Positions 51,797-59,913 of a stretch of 64,000 nt of DNA are shown piece by piece. The translations under genes and the position numbers were made by a program. The notes below the pieces were generated by a model. It saw nothing but the letters and a program-made list of their open reading frames with translations. It had not been told where the DNA came from and ran no database searches. The DNA is taken from assembly GCF_900112035.1 (NCBI RefSeq), contig NZ_FOKC01000004.1:1-64000 (forward strand), read 5' to 3'. Each line of letters starts with the position of its first letter. Position 1 is the first letter of the stretch. Origin of the DNA: Nocardioides alpinus. Lineage in GTDB: Bacteria > Actinomycetota > Actinomycetes > Propionibacteriales > Nocardioidaceae.

Positions 51797-52972
51797 ATGA
51801 GCGACGGATCCACGACCCAGTACCCCTTCCACCAGCCCCAGCAGCCTCCCCTGCCGCCCCAGCGCGAGCCGCGGCGACGGCGTACGGGCCTGGCGGCGGC
51901 GGTCGTGGCCACGTCCCTGCTCGTGGGCGGCGGAGCCGGGCTCGGTGGGGCTGCCGCGTGGGACGCCTTCCACGACGAGCCGGCGAGTGCCGCGCGCGCC
52001 GACGGTCTCAGCACCTCGACGATCGCCAACCAGACGCAGTCGCCGGCCGCCGACGGCTCGGTGGAGTCCGTCGCCCAGAAGGTCCTGCCGAGCGTCGTGA
52101 AGATCGACGTCACGGGCCAGGAGGGCAGCGCGTCGGGCTCGGGGATCATCCTCACCGACGACGGCACGATCCTCACCAACAACCACGTCGTCGAGCTGGC
52201 CGAGAACGGCGGGACGCTCTCCGTGTCGTTCGCCGACGGCAGCAGCGCCGACGCCGAGATCCTGGGCACCGACCCGCTCACCGACACCGCGGTCATCAGG
52301 GCCACCGGCGTCGCCGGGCTCACGGCCGCGACGATCGGCAAGTCCGCCAACCTCGGCGTCGGTGAGGGCGTGGTCGCGATCGGCTCGCCGTTCGGCCTCG
52401 ACGCCACCGTCACCAGCGGCATCGTCAGCGCGCTCGACCGCCCGGTCAACGTCGGCTCCGACGACGAGGGCAACTCCACGACGTACCCCGCGATCCAGAC
52501 CGACGCGGCCATCAACCCCGGCAACTCCGGTGGGCCGCTCGTCGACATGAGCGGCGCCGTCGTCGGGATCAACTCCTCCATCCGCACGGCCGCCTCCCAG
52601 TCTGCGGACGGCGCGCAGTCCGGCTCCATCGGCCTCGGCTTCGCGATCCCGATCGACGAGGTCATGCCGATCGTCGACCAGATGGCCGCCGGCGAGACCC
52701 CGACCCACGCGCGGCTCGGCATCCGGGTGGCCGACGACGAGGCCGGCGCCATGGTGTCCGAGGTCTCCGACGGGTCGACCGCCGCCGAGGCGGGCATCGA
52801 GTCCGGCGACGTCATCACCGCGGTGGACGGTCAGCGCATCACCGGCGGCGACTCCCTCGTCGCGACCATCCGGTCCTACCGGCCCGGCGACACCGTCACC
52901 GTGACGTGGACCCGCGGCGGCGAGTCGCAGGAGGCGTCCGTGACGCTGGACAGCGACGCCACCACCGGCTGA
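51797..52972 (+). CDS. HtrA/DegP-like membrane-anchored serine protease with PDZ domain
   Basis: A 391-residue protein. A proline-rich cytoplasmic N-terminus (QPQQPPLPPQREPRRRR) is followed by a membrane anchor TGLAAAVVATSLLVGGGAGLGGAAAW (about 30-55). The trypsin-like domain has His130 in TNNHVVE, Asp163 in LTDTAVIR and Ser244 in NPGNSGGPLV. The PDZ domain (about 300-385) reads LGIRVADDEAGAMVSEVSDGSTAAEAGIESGDVITAVDG. This is the layout of mycobacterial PepD/HtrA-type envelope quality-control proteases. It probably acts on misfolded extracytoplasmic proteins. A strong terminator follows. Confidence 0.95.
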   Translation: MSDGSTTQYPFHQPQQPPLPPQREPRRRRTGLAAAVVATSLLVGGGAGLGGAAAWDAFHDEPASAARADGLSTSTIANQTQSPAADGSVESVAQKVLPSVVKIDVTGQEGSASGSGIILTDDGTILTNNHVVELAENGGTLSVSFADGSSADAEILGTDPLTDTAVIRATGVAGLTAATIGKSANLGVGEGVVAIGSPFGLDATVTSGIVSALDRPVNVGSDDEGNSTTYPAIQTDAAINPGNSGGPLVDMSGAVVGINSSIRTAASQSADGAQSGSIGLGFAIPIDEVMPIVDQMAAGETPTHARLGIRVADDEAGAMVSEVSDGSTAAEAGIESGDVITAVDGQRITGGDSLVATIRSYRPGDTVTVTWTRGGESQEASVTLDSDATTG

Positions 52973-52997
52973 TCGGCTGCCGGTCCCAGCGGGTTTG

Positions 52998-53028
52998 GGC
53001 CGGCCGCGCCATGATGGTGCGGCCGGCC
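52998..53028 (+). terminator. Terminator hairpin after htrA-like gene
   Basis: GGCCGGCCGC (52998-53007) and GCGGCCGGCC (53019-53028) pair perfectly over 10 bp; the loop of 11 bases can add three more pairs. TTCTCGT follows. It begins 26 bases past the protease stop and ends 39 bases before the next start. Confidence 0.8.
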
Positions 53029-53067
53029 TTCTCGTGCGCCGGCCGCGGCCATCAGCAGAGGAGTCAC

Positions 53068-54219
53068 ATGCAGCTCGAGCTCACGCCCGCCGACGCGGAG
53101 TTCCGGACGAGGATGCGGGAGGCGTTCACCTCGAAGGTCCCGCAGGAGATCAGGGACACCGTCCTCGAGGGGCGCCACCTCACCCGCGACCAGATCGTCG
53201 AGAGCCAGCGCCTGCTCAACGCGGAGGGCCTCGCCGTGCCGCACTGGCCGACCGAGTGGGGCGGCCAGGACTGGACCGACCTGCAGCGTCACCTGTGGCA
53301 CGAGGAGATGCAGCGCGCCGGGGTGCCGATCCCGCTCGCCTTCAACGCCTCGATGATCGGACCGGTCATCGCGCAGTTCGGCACCGAGGAGCAGAAGGCG
53401 CGCTTCCTGCCCGACACGGCCAACCTCGACATCTGGTGGTCGCAGGGGTTCTCCGAGCCCGACGCCGGGTCCGACCTGGCCAGCCTGCGCACGACGGCCG
53501 TGCGCGATGGTGACGACTGGGTCGTCAACGGCCAGAAGACGTGGACCACGCTCGGTCAGCACGGCGACTGGATCTTCACCCTCGTGCGCACCGACCCCGA
53601 GGTGAAGAAGCAGGCCGGGATCTCGATGCTCCTCATCGACATGACCACCCCCGGCGTCGAGGTCCGCCCGATCGAGCTGATCGACGGGGGCCACGAGGTC
53701 AACGAGGTCTGGTTCACCGACGTCCGCGTCCCCGGCGACCTGCTCGTCGGCGAGCCCGGCCAGGGCTGGACGATCGCGAAGTTCCTGCTCGGCAACGAGC
53801 GCGTCGGCGTGGCGCCGGTGGGGGCCACCAAGCGCGCCCTCTCGACGTTGAAGGCCAACGCCGGGGACCTGCTCGACGACCCCCTGCTCCGGGCCCGGGT
53901 GGCCGAGCTGGAGAACGACCTCCTCGCCCTCGAGCTCACCGCGCTGCGCGTGGTCGCGCACTCCTCCGGCGGCGAGCCGCATCCCGCCTCGTCGGTCCTC
54001 AAGCTCAAGGGCACCGAGCTGCAGCAGGCGGTGAGCGAGCTCGCGCTCGACCTCGCCGGGCCGGCCTCGCTCGCGTCGCGCGCCGACGACGACTCGCCGC
54101 AGGACGGCTGGGCCCGTCGCTCGGCACCGACCTACCTCAACCTCCGCAAGGCGTCGATCTACGGCGGGTCCAACGAGATCCAGCGCCAGATCATCAGCCG
54201 CACGATCCTGGGACTCTGA
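53068..54219 (+). CDS. Acyl-CoA dehydrogenase, FadE subunit (YGGSNEIQ type)
   Basis: A 383-residue protein from ATG 53068 (GAGGAG upstream). MQLELTPADAEFRTRMREAF, WPTEWGGQDWTDLQRHLWHEEM, WWSQGFSEPDAGSDLASLRTTAVRDGDDWVVNGQKTWTT and IYGGSNEIQRQIISRTILGL are present. The C-terminal motif has YGGSNEIQ where classical enzymes have YEGTSQIQ, so the usual catalytic Glu is absent at that spot. This subclass, like the M. tuberculosis FadE26/FadE28 steroid-side-chain enzymes, works as an alpha2beta2 heterotetramer. The following gene, 2 bases downstream, is the natural partner. Confidence 0.92.
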   Translation: MQLELTPADAEFRTRMREAFTSKVPQEIRDTVLEGRHLTRDQIVESQRLLNAEGLAVPHWPTEWGGQDWTDLQRHLWHEEMQRAGVPIPLAFNASMIGPVIAQFGTEEQKARFLPDTANLDIWWSQGFSEPDAGSDLASLRTTAVRDGDDWVVNGQKTWTTLGQHGDWIFTLVRTDPEVKKQAGISMLLIDMTTPGVEVRPIELIDGGHEVNEVWFTDVRVPGDLLVGEPGQGWTIAKFLLGNERVGVAPVGATKRALSTLKANAGDLLDDPLLRARVAELENDLLALELTALRVVAHSSGGEPHPASSVLKLKGTELQQAVSELALDLAGPASLASRADDDSPQDGWARRSAPTYLNLRKASIYGGSNEIQRQIISRTILGL

Positions 54220-54221
54220 TC

Positions 54222-55364
54222 ATGGACTTCACCTACGACGACGAGCAGCAGGCCCTGCGCGAGGCCGTGCGAGGCCTCCTCGCGACGGCGTACGCCGACC
54301 ACGAGGCGCGGCGTCGCACCGTGGCCGACGAGCCGGGCTTCGACCGCGCCCTCTGGGGACGTCTCGCCGAGATGGGCGTCCTCGGGCTGCCCTTCAGCGA
54401 GGACCACGGTGGTGTGGGCGCCGGGCCCGTGGAGATCGGCATCGTGTGCCAGGAGCTCGGCCGCGTGCTCGCCCCCGAGCCCTATCTCGCGAGCGTGGTC
54501 CACGCCGGCGGCCTGGTCGCCGCCCTGGGCTCACCCGAGCAGAAGGCCGACCTGCTGGGCCGGCTGAGTGCCGGCGAGATCGTGCTGGCCGCAGCCGACA
54601 CGTCGCCCGGCGGCCGCTGGGCCTCGCGCGCCGACGGCGTGCGCGCGTCCGTCTCCGGGGACACGTGGACCCTCGACGGTGTCGCCGACCCGGTGGTCGC
54701 CGGCGGGGCCGCCGACCACCTCGTCGTGACCGCCGCACTGCCCGACGGCGACGGCACCGGTGTCTTCGTGGTCGCCGCCGACGCGGTCGAGCGCACGACG
54801 TACGCCGCGGCCGACCTCACCCACGCAGCCTCCGTGCGCTTCGACGGGAGCGCCGCCACGCCGCTGGGCGAAGCGGGACGCGACCTCTCGCCGAGCGTCG
54901 CCACCATCAGCGACCTGACCCGGATCATGGGCGCCAACCAGTCGCTCGGCGTGATGCAGAGCCAGGTGCGGGCGACGACCGACTACCTCAAGAGCCGCAA
55001 GCAGTTCGGCGTCACGCTCAACACGTTCCAGGCGCTCAACTTCCGCGCGGCCGACATGTACGTCTCGCTCGAGCTGGCGCACAGCATGGTCGACTGGGCC
55101 ACCATGACGATCGCCGGCGGCGACCGCGACGCGGTGGCCGACGCGGCCGACCGGGTCGGCCTGCAGATCACCCGCGCCGGGCGCCACATCGGCCAGGAGG
55201 CGATCCAGCTGCACGGCGGCATCGGCATGACCGCGGAGTACGCCGTCGGCGTCGGTACCGCGCACCTCGAGGTGCTCGACCAGTGGCTCGGCAACGGCCC
55301 CCACCACCTCGCGCGCCTGTCCGCGAGGGTGACGGACCACGAGCTGGTCGAGGCGCTGTCATGA
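54222..55364 (+). CDS. Acyl-CoA dehydrogenase, partner FadE subunit
   Basis: A 380-residue protein from ATG 54222. MDFTYDDEQQALREAVRGLL, LPFSEDHGGVGAGPVEIGIVCQELGRVLAPEPYL and TTDYLKSRKQFGVTLNTFQALNFRAADMYV (the R-x-Q-F-G block) show the fold; QLHGGIGMTAEYAVG contacts FAD. The C-terminus (LEVLDQWLGNGPHHL) lacks both YEGTSQ and YGGSNE. Such a degenerate form is typical of the second subunit in heteromeric FadE pairs. The substrate is unknown; CoA esters of bulky or steroid-derived acids are suggested only by analogy. Confidence 0.92.
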   Translation: MDFTYDDEQQALREAVRGLLATAYADHEARRRTVADEPGFDRALWGRLAEMGVLGLPFSEDHGGVGAGPVEIGIVCQELGRVLAPEPYLASVVHAGGLVAALGSPEQKADLLGRLSAGEIVLAAADTSPGGRWASRADGVRASVSGDTWTLDGVADPVVAGGAADHLVVTAALPDGDGTGVFVVAADAVERTTYAAADLTHAASVRFDGSAATPLGEAGRDLSPSVATISDLTRIMGANQSLGVMQSQVRATTDYLKSRKQFGVTLNTFQALNFRAADMYVSLELAHSMVDWATMTIAGGDRDAVADAADRVGLQITRAGRHIGQEAIQLHGGIGMTAEYAVGVGTAHLEVLDQWLGNGPHHLARLSARVTDHELVEALS

Positions 55365-55377
55365 GGAGTCGGCACTG

Positions 55378-56550
55378 ATGGACCTCTCCCTCACCGAGGA
55401 GCAGCTGGCCTTCCGCGACCTCGCCCGCGACTTCCTCGAGCGCGAGGCGGTGCCGCACCGGATGCAGTGGGACCACGACGAGTCCGTCGACCTCGCGATC
55501 GTGCCGAAGATGGCGCAGCTGGGCTTCTTCGGGCTCACCATCCCCGAGGAGTACGGCGGCGTGGGCGGCGACTACGTCACCTACTCCCTCGCGATGGAGG
55601 AGCTCGGTCGCGCCGACTCCGCCCTGCGCGGGATCGTGTCGGTCAGCAGCGGGCTGGTCGGCAAGTCGATCCTCTTCCACGGCAGCGAGGAGCAGAAGCA
55701 GGAGTGGCTGCCCCAGCTGGCCAACGCCACCAAGCTCGGCTGCTTCGGGCTGACCGAGCCCGGCACCGGGTCCGACGCGGGCAACCTCACGTCCCGGGCA
55801 GTCGCGGACCCTTCGACAGGCTCAGGACGAGCGGCGGACTGGGTGATCAACGGTCAGAAGCTCTTCATCACCAACGGCACCTGGGCCGACGTGGCACTGG
55901 TCTTCGCCCGCACGAGCGACGACGGCCCGCGTGGTGTGACGGCCTTCCTCGTGCCCACCGACTCCCCGGGCTTCGAGGCGCGCGAGATCAAGGGCAAGCT
56001 CGGGCTGCGCGGCCAGGCGACCGCCGAGCTGTTCCTCCACGACGTACGCGTCCCGGACGCGGCGCGGCTCGGCGAGGTCGGGAAGGGCTTCAAGATCGCG
56101 ATGAGCACCCTCGACAAGGGGCGCCTCGCCGTGGCCTCGGGCTGCGTCGGCATCGTGCAGGGCTGCCTCGAGGCGTCGGTGGCCTACGCCACCCAGCGCC
56201 AGCAGTTCGGCAAGCCGATCGCGTCCTTCCAGCTGGTGCAGGACCTCATCGCCGACATCTCGGTCGACGCCGACGCGGCCCGCCTGCTGGCCTGGCGCTG
56301 CGCCGACCTGATCGACCGTGGCGAGCCCTACGGCATCGCCGCCTCCAAGGCCAAGCTGTTCGCCTCGGAGGCCGCCGTACGCGCCGCCAACAACGCGATC
56401 CAGGTGCACGGCGGTGCCGGCTACGTCGACGACTTCCCGGTCGCGAAGTACCTCCGCGACGCCCGCGTGATGACCCTGTACGAAGGCACCTCGCAGATCC
56501 AGAAGCTGCTGATCGGCCGCGACGAGACGGGGATCAGCGCGTTCGTGTGA
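55378..56550 (+). CDS. Acyl-CoA dehydrogenase, classical homomeric type
   Basis: A 390-residue protein from ATG 55378. MDLSLTEEQLAFRDLARDFLEREAVPHRMQWD and IPEEYGGVGGDYVTYSLAMEEL start the fold; GCFGLTEPGTGSDAGNLTSRA is the flavin loop; ATQRQQFGKPIASFQLVQDLIADI and MTLYEGTSQIQKLLIGR follow, with catalytic Glu369. Relative to close homologues residues 144-152 (DPSTGSGRA) are an insertion in a loop before DWVINGQKLFITNG, encoded by a repeat element. It is the third gene of the FadE cluster, 13 bases after the second; butyryl- or short/medium-chain specificity is likely but not proven. Confidence 0.95.
   Translation: MDLSLTEEQLAFRDLARDFLEREAVPHRMQWDHDESVDLAIVPKMAQLGFFGLTIPEEYGGVGGDYVTYSLAMEELGRADSALRGIVSVSSGLVGKSILFHGSEEQKQEWLPQLANATKLGCFGLTEPGTGSDAGNLTSRAVADPSTGSGRAADWVINGQKLFITNGTWADVALVFARTSDDGPRGVTAFLVPTDSPGFEAREIKGKLGLRGQATAELFLHDVRVPDAARLGEVGKGFKIAMSTLDKGRLAVASGCVGIVQGCLEASVAYATQRQQFGKPIASFQLVQDLIADISVDADAARLLAWRCADLIDRGEPYGIAASKAKLFASEAAVRAANNAIQVHGGAGYVDDFPVAKYLRDARVMTLYEGTSQIQKLLIGRDETGISAFV
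55807..55832 (+). repeat. In-frame repeat element inside an acyl-CoA dehydrogenase gene (encodes DPSTGSGR)
   Basis: These 26 bases, with core CTTCGACAGGCTCAGGACGA, correspond to a short interspersed repeat seen in many high-GC genomes. It contributes eight to nine residues without disturbing the frame. A diverged relative is found in glpD at 8563-8588 on the opposite strand. Confidence 0.75.
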
Positions 56551-56583
56551 CCCACGCGTGCGCCGACGCCCTAGAGTCGGCGC

Positions 56584-57873
56584 ATGCGCATGGTCGGGGG
56601 GCTGCCGGTGGCGATCGGCGTCGGCTCGGCTGCCCTCGCGGTGGCCCTGACCGGGCTGTCGGGCAGTGCGATCCCCTCGTCGGGAGCGGCTGCGGTCCCC
56701 GAACAGCTGGCCGGCTACTCCCTCCTCACGGGCAACGTCTCGAGCTCGCCGCCCGGCCCCGCCGTGGCGCTCTTCCAGCACGGCTACGGCGTGGAGTTCC
56801 TCGACCATCCCCAGGCCGTGGTGCTGGGCGCGGGCGGTGACGTCTACCGCCGCGTCGACGCGGCCGAGGACCGGGCGGGCGCCGAGACCCAGGGCGACCC
56901 GGCCCCCATGCTGCTGTCACCGGACGGCACGAAGGTCGCCGTCGGTGACCACGACACCGCTGACCCGGACGTCGTCGTGGTCGACCTCCTCACCGGCGCG
57001 ACCACGACGCACCCGCTCCCGACCGGCCGCAGCGTCCTGCCCGTGGCCTGGTCCCGCGACGGCAGGACGCTGGCCCACGTCCTGTCCTCGGCCCCCACCA
57101 ACCCGTACACCGGTGAGCGGATCGCCGGTGAGGTCGGGCTCCTCGACCTCGAGGACGACAGCACCGACATCCTCCGGGAGGACGACGTCACCGCCGTGGC
57201 CTTCTCCCCCGACGGCTCCGAGCTCGCGGTCGAGCAGGCCGACACGGCCGGCACCGAGGCCCGGCTCCGGGTGGTGGACCTGGCCAGTGGCGCCGAGCGG
57301 GACCTCGACACCGACGGCGTGCTGGCAGGTCCGGCTGCGTGGTCGCCGGACGGCAGGCTGCTGGCCCTCACCAGCCTGGAGCCCTCCGGAGCACCGATCG
57401 GCGTCCCCGACACCGGGATGCCGTCGGGCGTCGCCTTCGTCGATCCGTCCGGCGAGGGCGGGGAGGTGCCGGCACCGCTGCCGCTCGCGCTGGCAGGTCC
57501 GGGACGAGTCCTGGGCTGGACCGACGCAGGCGAGGTCGTGATGCTGCTCGACTGCTGCGGGTCGCTCGGCTACGCACTGTCGACCGTCCCCCTCGACGGG
57601 GCCGAGCCCCGCACCCTGATGCGCATCACCGGCCTGCAGAGCTACGGCGTCGGCCGCTTCCAGATGGCCTCGGCGACGGTCGGCGACCTGCAGGTGGTCG
57701 ACCCCACCGAGATCGACCGCGGGCCGTGGCCGCTCCCGTTCCGCGGAGGGCTCGCACTGGTGGTGGGCCTCGTCGCCTGGTCCGTCTCGCGCTGGGTCCT
57801 GCGACGGTGGCGGCGCCGCGCCGCAGGTGCGGCGGATGACGGGGCCGACCCGGTCACGGACCTGCGTCGATGA
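56584..57873 (+). CDS. Membrane-anchored beta-propeller (WD40-like) protein
   Basis: A 429-residue protein from ATG 56584. An N-terminal hydrophobic stretch (VAIGVGSAALAVALTGLSGSA) serves as signal or anchor. The body has repeated propeller blades: MLLSPDGTKVAVGDHD, VAFSPDGSELAVEQAD, AAWSPDGRLLALTSLE, the [FWL]-S-P-D-G-x-x-[LI]-A TolB/WD-like repeats. A C-terminal transmembrane helix GLALVVGLVAWSVSRWVL and basic tail RRWRRRAAG complete it. It resembles the membrane half of the sigma-fusion protein at 25408 in design, though no sigma gene is adjacent. The role is unknown. Confidence 0.8.
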   Translation: MRMVGGLPVAIGVGSAALAVALTGLSGSAIPSSGAAAVPEQLAGYSLLTGNVSSSPPGPAVALFQHGYGVEFLDHPQAVVLGAGGDVYRRVDAAEDRAGAETQGDPAPMLLSPDGTKVAVGDHDTADPDVVVVDLLTGATTTHPLPTGRSVLPVAWSRDGRTLAHVLSSAPTNPYTGERIAGEVGLLDLEDDSTDILREDDVTAVAFSPDGSELAVEQADTAGTEARLRVVDLASGAERDLDTDGVLAGPAAWSPDGRLLALTSLEPSGAPIGVPDTGMPSGVAFVDPSGEGGEVPAPLPLALAGPGRVLGWTDAGEVVMLLDCCGSLGYALSTVPLDGAEPRTLMRITGLQSYGVGRFQMASATVGDLQVVDPTEIDRGPWPLPFRGGLALVVGLVAWSVSRWVLRRWRRRAAGAADDGADPVTDLRR

Positions 57874-58639
57874 TCCTCCGCGCCTCGGCGAGATCGAGGT
57901 CGTAGGGTCCGATCCGGGTCAGCACCCACGAGGCTCCGCGGTCCAGCCACGGCGCGACGTCCTGGTCGGGCTGGAGGTCGACCACGACGTCGAAGCCCGG
58001 CGCCGGGTCGTGCGCGGCCAGCCCGGCGCTCACCGTGTCGAGGTCGTCCGGGCCGTCGAGGCCGATGACGAAGAAGCCGTCGTGGCGCGCGGCCCGACGC
58101 ATCGGTGCCCCGTTGCCGAAGCGACCGGCCAGCCAGATCGGTACGTCGACCGCGGGGCGGAAGCGGACGTCACGGGCGGCGTAGTGCTCTCCCACGTGGT
58201 CGACGGCTCCGCCCGCCAGCAGCGTCGTGAGCACCTCGAGCCCCTCGTCGAGCATCCGGCCGCGCACCTTCGGGTCCGGCTCGTCGCCGAAGCCGCTGAA
58301 CTCCCCCACCCAGTCGTCGCCGATGCCCAGGCCGAGCACGAACCGCCCACCCGAGAGGACCGCCAGGCTGGCCGCCTGCCGGGCCAGCACCTGTGGCCTG
58401 CGCCGTGGCAACGGGGTCACCATCGGGCCGAGGAGCAGTCGCTCGGTGCGCAGGGCGATCGCGGCACAGCAGATCCACGGGTCGGCGATGTCGCTCACCC
58501 GCTCGCCGTACTGCAGGTGGTCCCAGACGAAGAAGCCGTCCCAGCCGGCCTCCTCCGCGGCGGCGGCGAGGTCGCCGACCACGGCCGGGTCGGCGAGGGC
58601 ATCGAAGGGAGCGACGAAGAGGCCCCGGCGTGTGCTCAT
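57854..58639 (-). CDS. LLM-class (luciferase-like) flavin/F420-dependent oxidoreductase
   Basis: A 261-residue TIM-barrel protein from ATG 58639. MSTRRGLFVAPFDALADPAVVGDLAAAAEEAGWDGFFVWDHLQYG, LGPMVTPLPRRRPQVLARQAASLAVLSGGRFVLGLGIGDDWVGEFSGFG and VPIWLAGRFG are typical LLM blocks; the GRFVLGLG-G segment forms the cofactor pocket. Actinobacterial members mostly use F420, but FMN cannot be excluded. Its last 20 bases overlap the end of the convergent propeller gene. The substrate is unknown. Confidence 0.9.
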   Translation of the reverse strand: MSTRRGLFVAPFDALADPAVVGDLAAAAEEAGWDGFFVWDHLQYGERVSDIADPWICCAAIALRTERLLLGPMVTPLPRRRPQVLARQAASLAVLSGGRFVLGLGIGDDWVGEFSGFGDEPDPKVRGRMLDEGLEVLTTLLAGGAVDHVGEHYAARDVRFRPAVDVPIWLAGRFGNGAPMRRAARHDGFFVIGLDGPDDLDTVSAGLAAHDPAPGFDVVVDLQPDQDVAPWLDRGASWVLTRIGPYDLDLAEARRIIDAGP

Positions 58640-58646
58640 GGGTCGA

Positions 58647-59129
58647 TCATCCCGCGCGCGGAGCGTGGCGCATCCGGCGCTCCCGCGGCTCGTCGGCGGG
58701 CCGGTCCGGCGGTACGCCGAGGTCGGCGAAGCCGGCCCGCTCGTAGGCACGGATCGCCTGCACGTTGTCGTCGCGGACCATGAGGAGGGTGTCGCGGCCG
58801 AGAGCGGTGGCCCACGCGACGACGGCAGCGATGAGCCGTCCGGCCAGCCCGGTGCCGCGCTGCGCCGGAGCGACCCACAGGGAGATCAACTCGACGTGGT
58901 CGTCCGAGGGCACACCGGACACCACGCCGACGAGGCCGGAGCCGCACCTGGCGACGACGGTGAACGGCACGTCGGTCAGGCGCGCACGCCACCTCTCCTC
59001 GGTCGCGTCGACCCAGTCGGCGTGGCGCGAGCCGAAGGCGTACGGGGAGTCGGCGAGAGAGGCGAGCCGTACGTCGCGGAAGTCCCGCCAGCCGTCGGCG
59101 TCGAGGTGGACCAGCTCGGGCGTGGGCAT
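58647..59129 (-). CDS. GNAT-family N-acetyltransferase
   Basis: A 160-residue protein from ATG 59129. LISLWVAPAQRGTGLAGRLIAAVVAWATAL contains the acetyl-CoA loop Q-R-G-T-G-L, and LMVRDDNVQAIRAYERAGFADLG the closing helix, so it looks catalytically intact. It is 7 bases upstream of the LLM gene on the same strand and may be co-transcribed with it. Substrate unknown. Confidence 0.9.
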   Translation of the reverse strand: MPTPELVHLDADGWRDFRDVRLASLADSPYAFGSRHADWVDATEERWRARLTDVPFTVVARCGSGLVGVVSGVPSDDHVELISLWVAPAQRGTGLAGRLIAAVVAWATALGRDTLLMVRDDNVQAIRAYERAGFADLGVPPDRPADEPRERRMRHAPRAG

Positions 59130-59138
59130 GCGGCGAGC

Positions 59139-59750
59139 CTAGAGGCGGCGGAGCCAGGGGTGGCCGGGGTGCGCGAGAGCGAGGGCCCCACGCAGCCAGG
59201 ACCTGCCTTCGTCCGCGAGCAGTGGCGCGCACACGTCGAAGTCGACCTGGTCCTTCGGCCGCACCGCGCGGGCCTTGTGGAGCAGCTGCACCTCGGGGCG
59301 GAGGTAGGTGATGCCGCCGCTCACCCACAGGATCTCCGACAGCGGGAGGCTGATGCGGGCGTCGCGCTTGAAGGTCCAGGTCGTCGGGGTGGCGTGCATC
59401 AGGATCACGTCGTACTCCCACGGGTCGGCCCCGCTGGGCCGCAGCCAGAGGTTCTCGCAGGTGTCCGAGATCGTGTCGGTCTCCTCGACCATCGGCCGGA
59501 GCAGGCCGTCGTCCGCCTGCCACACGTCGAGGCGCCCGCGCAGGTGGTCGCGCAGCGCGGCGACGTCGCCACGCGGGATGCTCGGGTCCACGTCGTCGTG
59601 GTCGCGAGGAACACCGGTGAACGCCTCGACGGCCCAGCCGCCGGCGATCCACCACGGGCCGCCGTAGCCCTGCATCAACGTCGCGACGTCCCGCGGGGTG
59701 CGCGGCAGCCACGGGCCGTAGAGGCGGACGATCTCGTCGTGGTCGGGCAC
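59139..59750 (-). CDS. Nucleotidyltransferase-fold protein (ANT(2'')-like)
   Basis: About 203 residues from GTG 59750; GTG 59777 is an alternative. WWIAGGWAVEAFTGVPRDHDDVDPSI is the minimal nucleotidyltransferase signature: G-G-W-A followed by R-x-H-D-D-V-D with the metal-binding Asp pair, as in AadB-type aminoglycoside 2''-adenylyltransferases. WEYDVILMHA supplies a further acidic residue, and ITYLRPEVQLLHKARAVRPKDQVDF ends the fold. Many chromosomal relatives have no proven resistance function, so the name reflects fold only. It lies 9 bases upstream of the GNAT gene. Confidence 0.8.
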   Translation of the reverse strand: MPDHDEIVRLYGPWLPRTPRDVATLMQGYGGPWWIAGGWAVEAFTGVPRDHDDVDPSIPRGDVAALRDHLRGRLDVWQADDGLLRPMVEETDTISDTCENLWLRPSGADPWEYDVILMHATPTTWTFKRDARISLPLSEILWVSGGITYLRPEVQLLHKARAVRPKDQVDFDVCAPLLADEGRSWLRGALALAHPGHPWLRRL

Positions 59751-59913
59751 CTGAGCACGGTAGAGGAGGGCGGGCACGGTCCGCCGCAACTGGCACTGGC
59801 CCCACCTGTGGAACGGCCCCTGTCGCCACCCCTGTGGACGGTAGGTGGTCCACGATCCCCGGGCCTGTGGAGGAGCGCCGACGGTCCGTCCCGGATCCTG
59901 TTTCGATCGGTCC

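Noticed and set aside
54446..55378. Arg-rich frame within the second acyl-CoA dehydrogenase
   Set aside because: Same-strand shadow in another frame; no motif and extreme Arg content.
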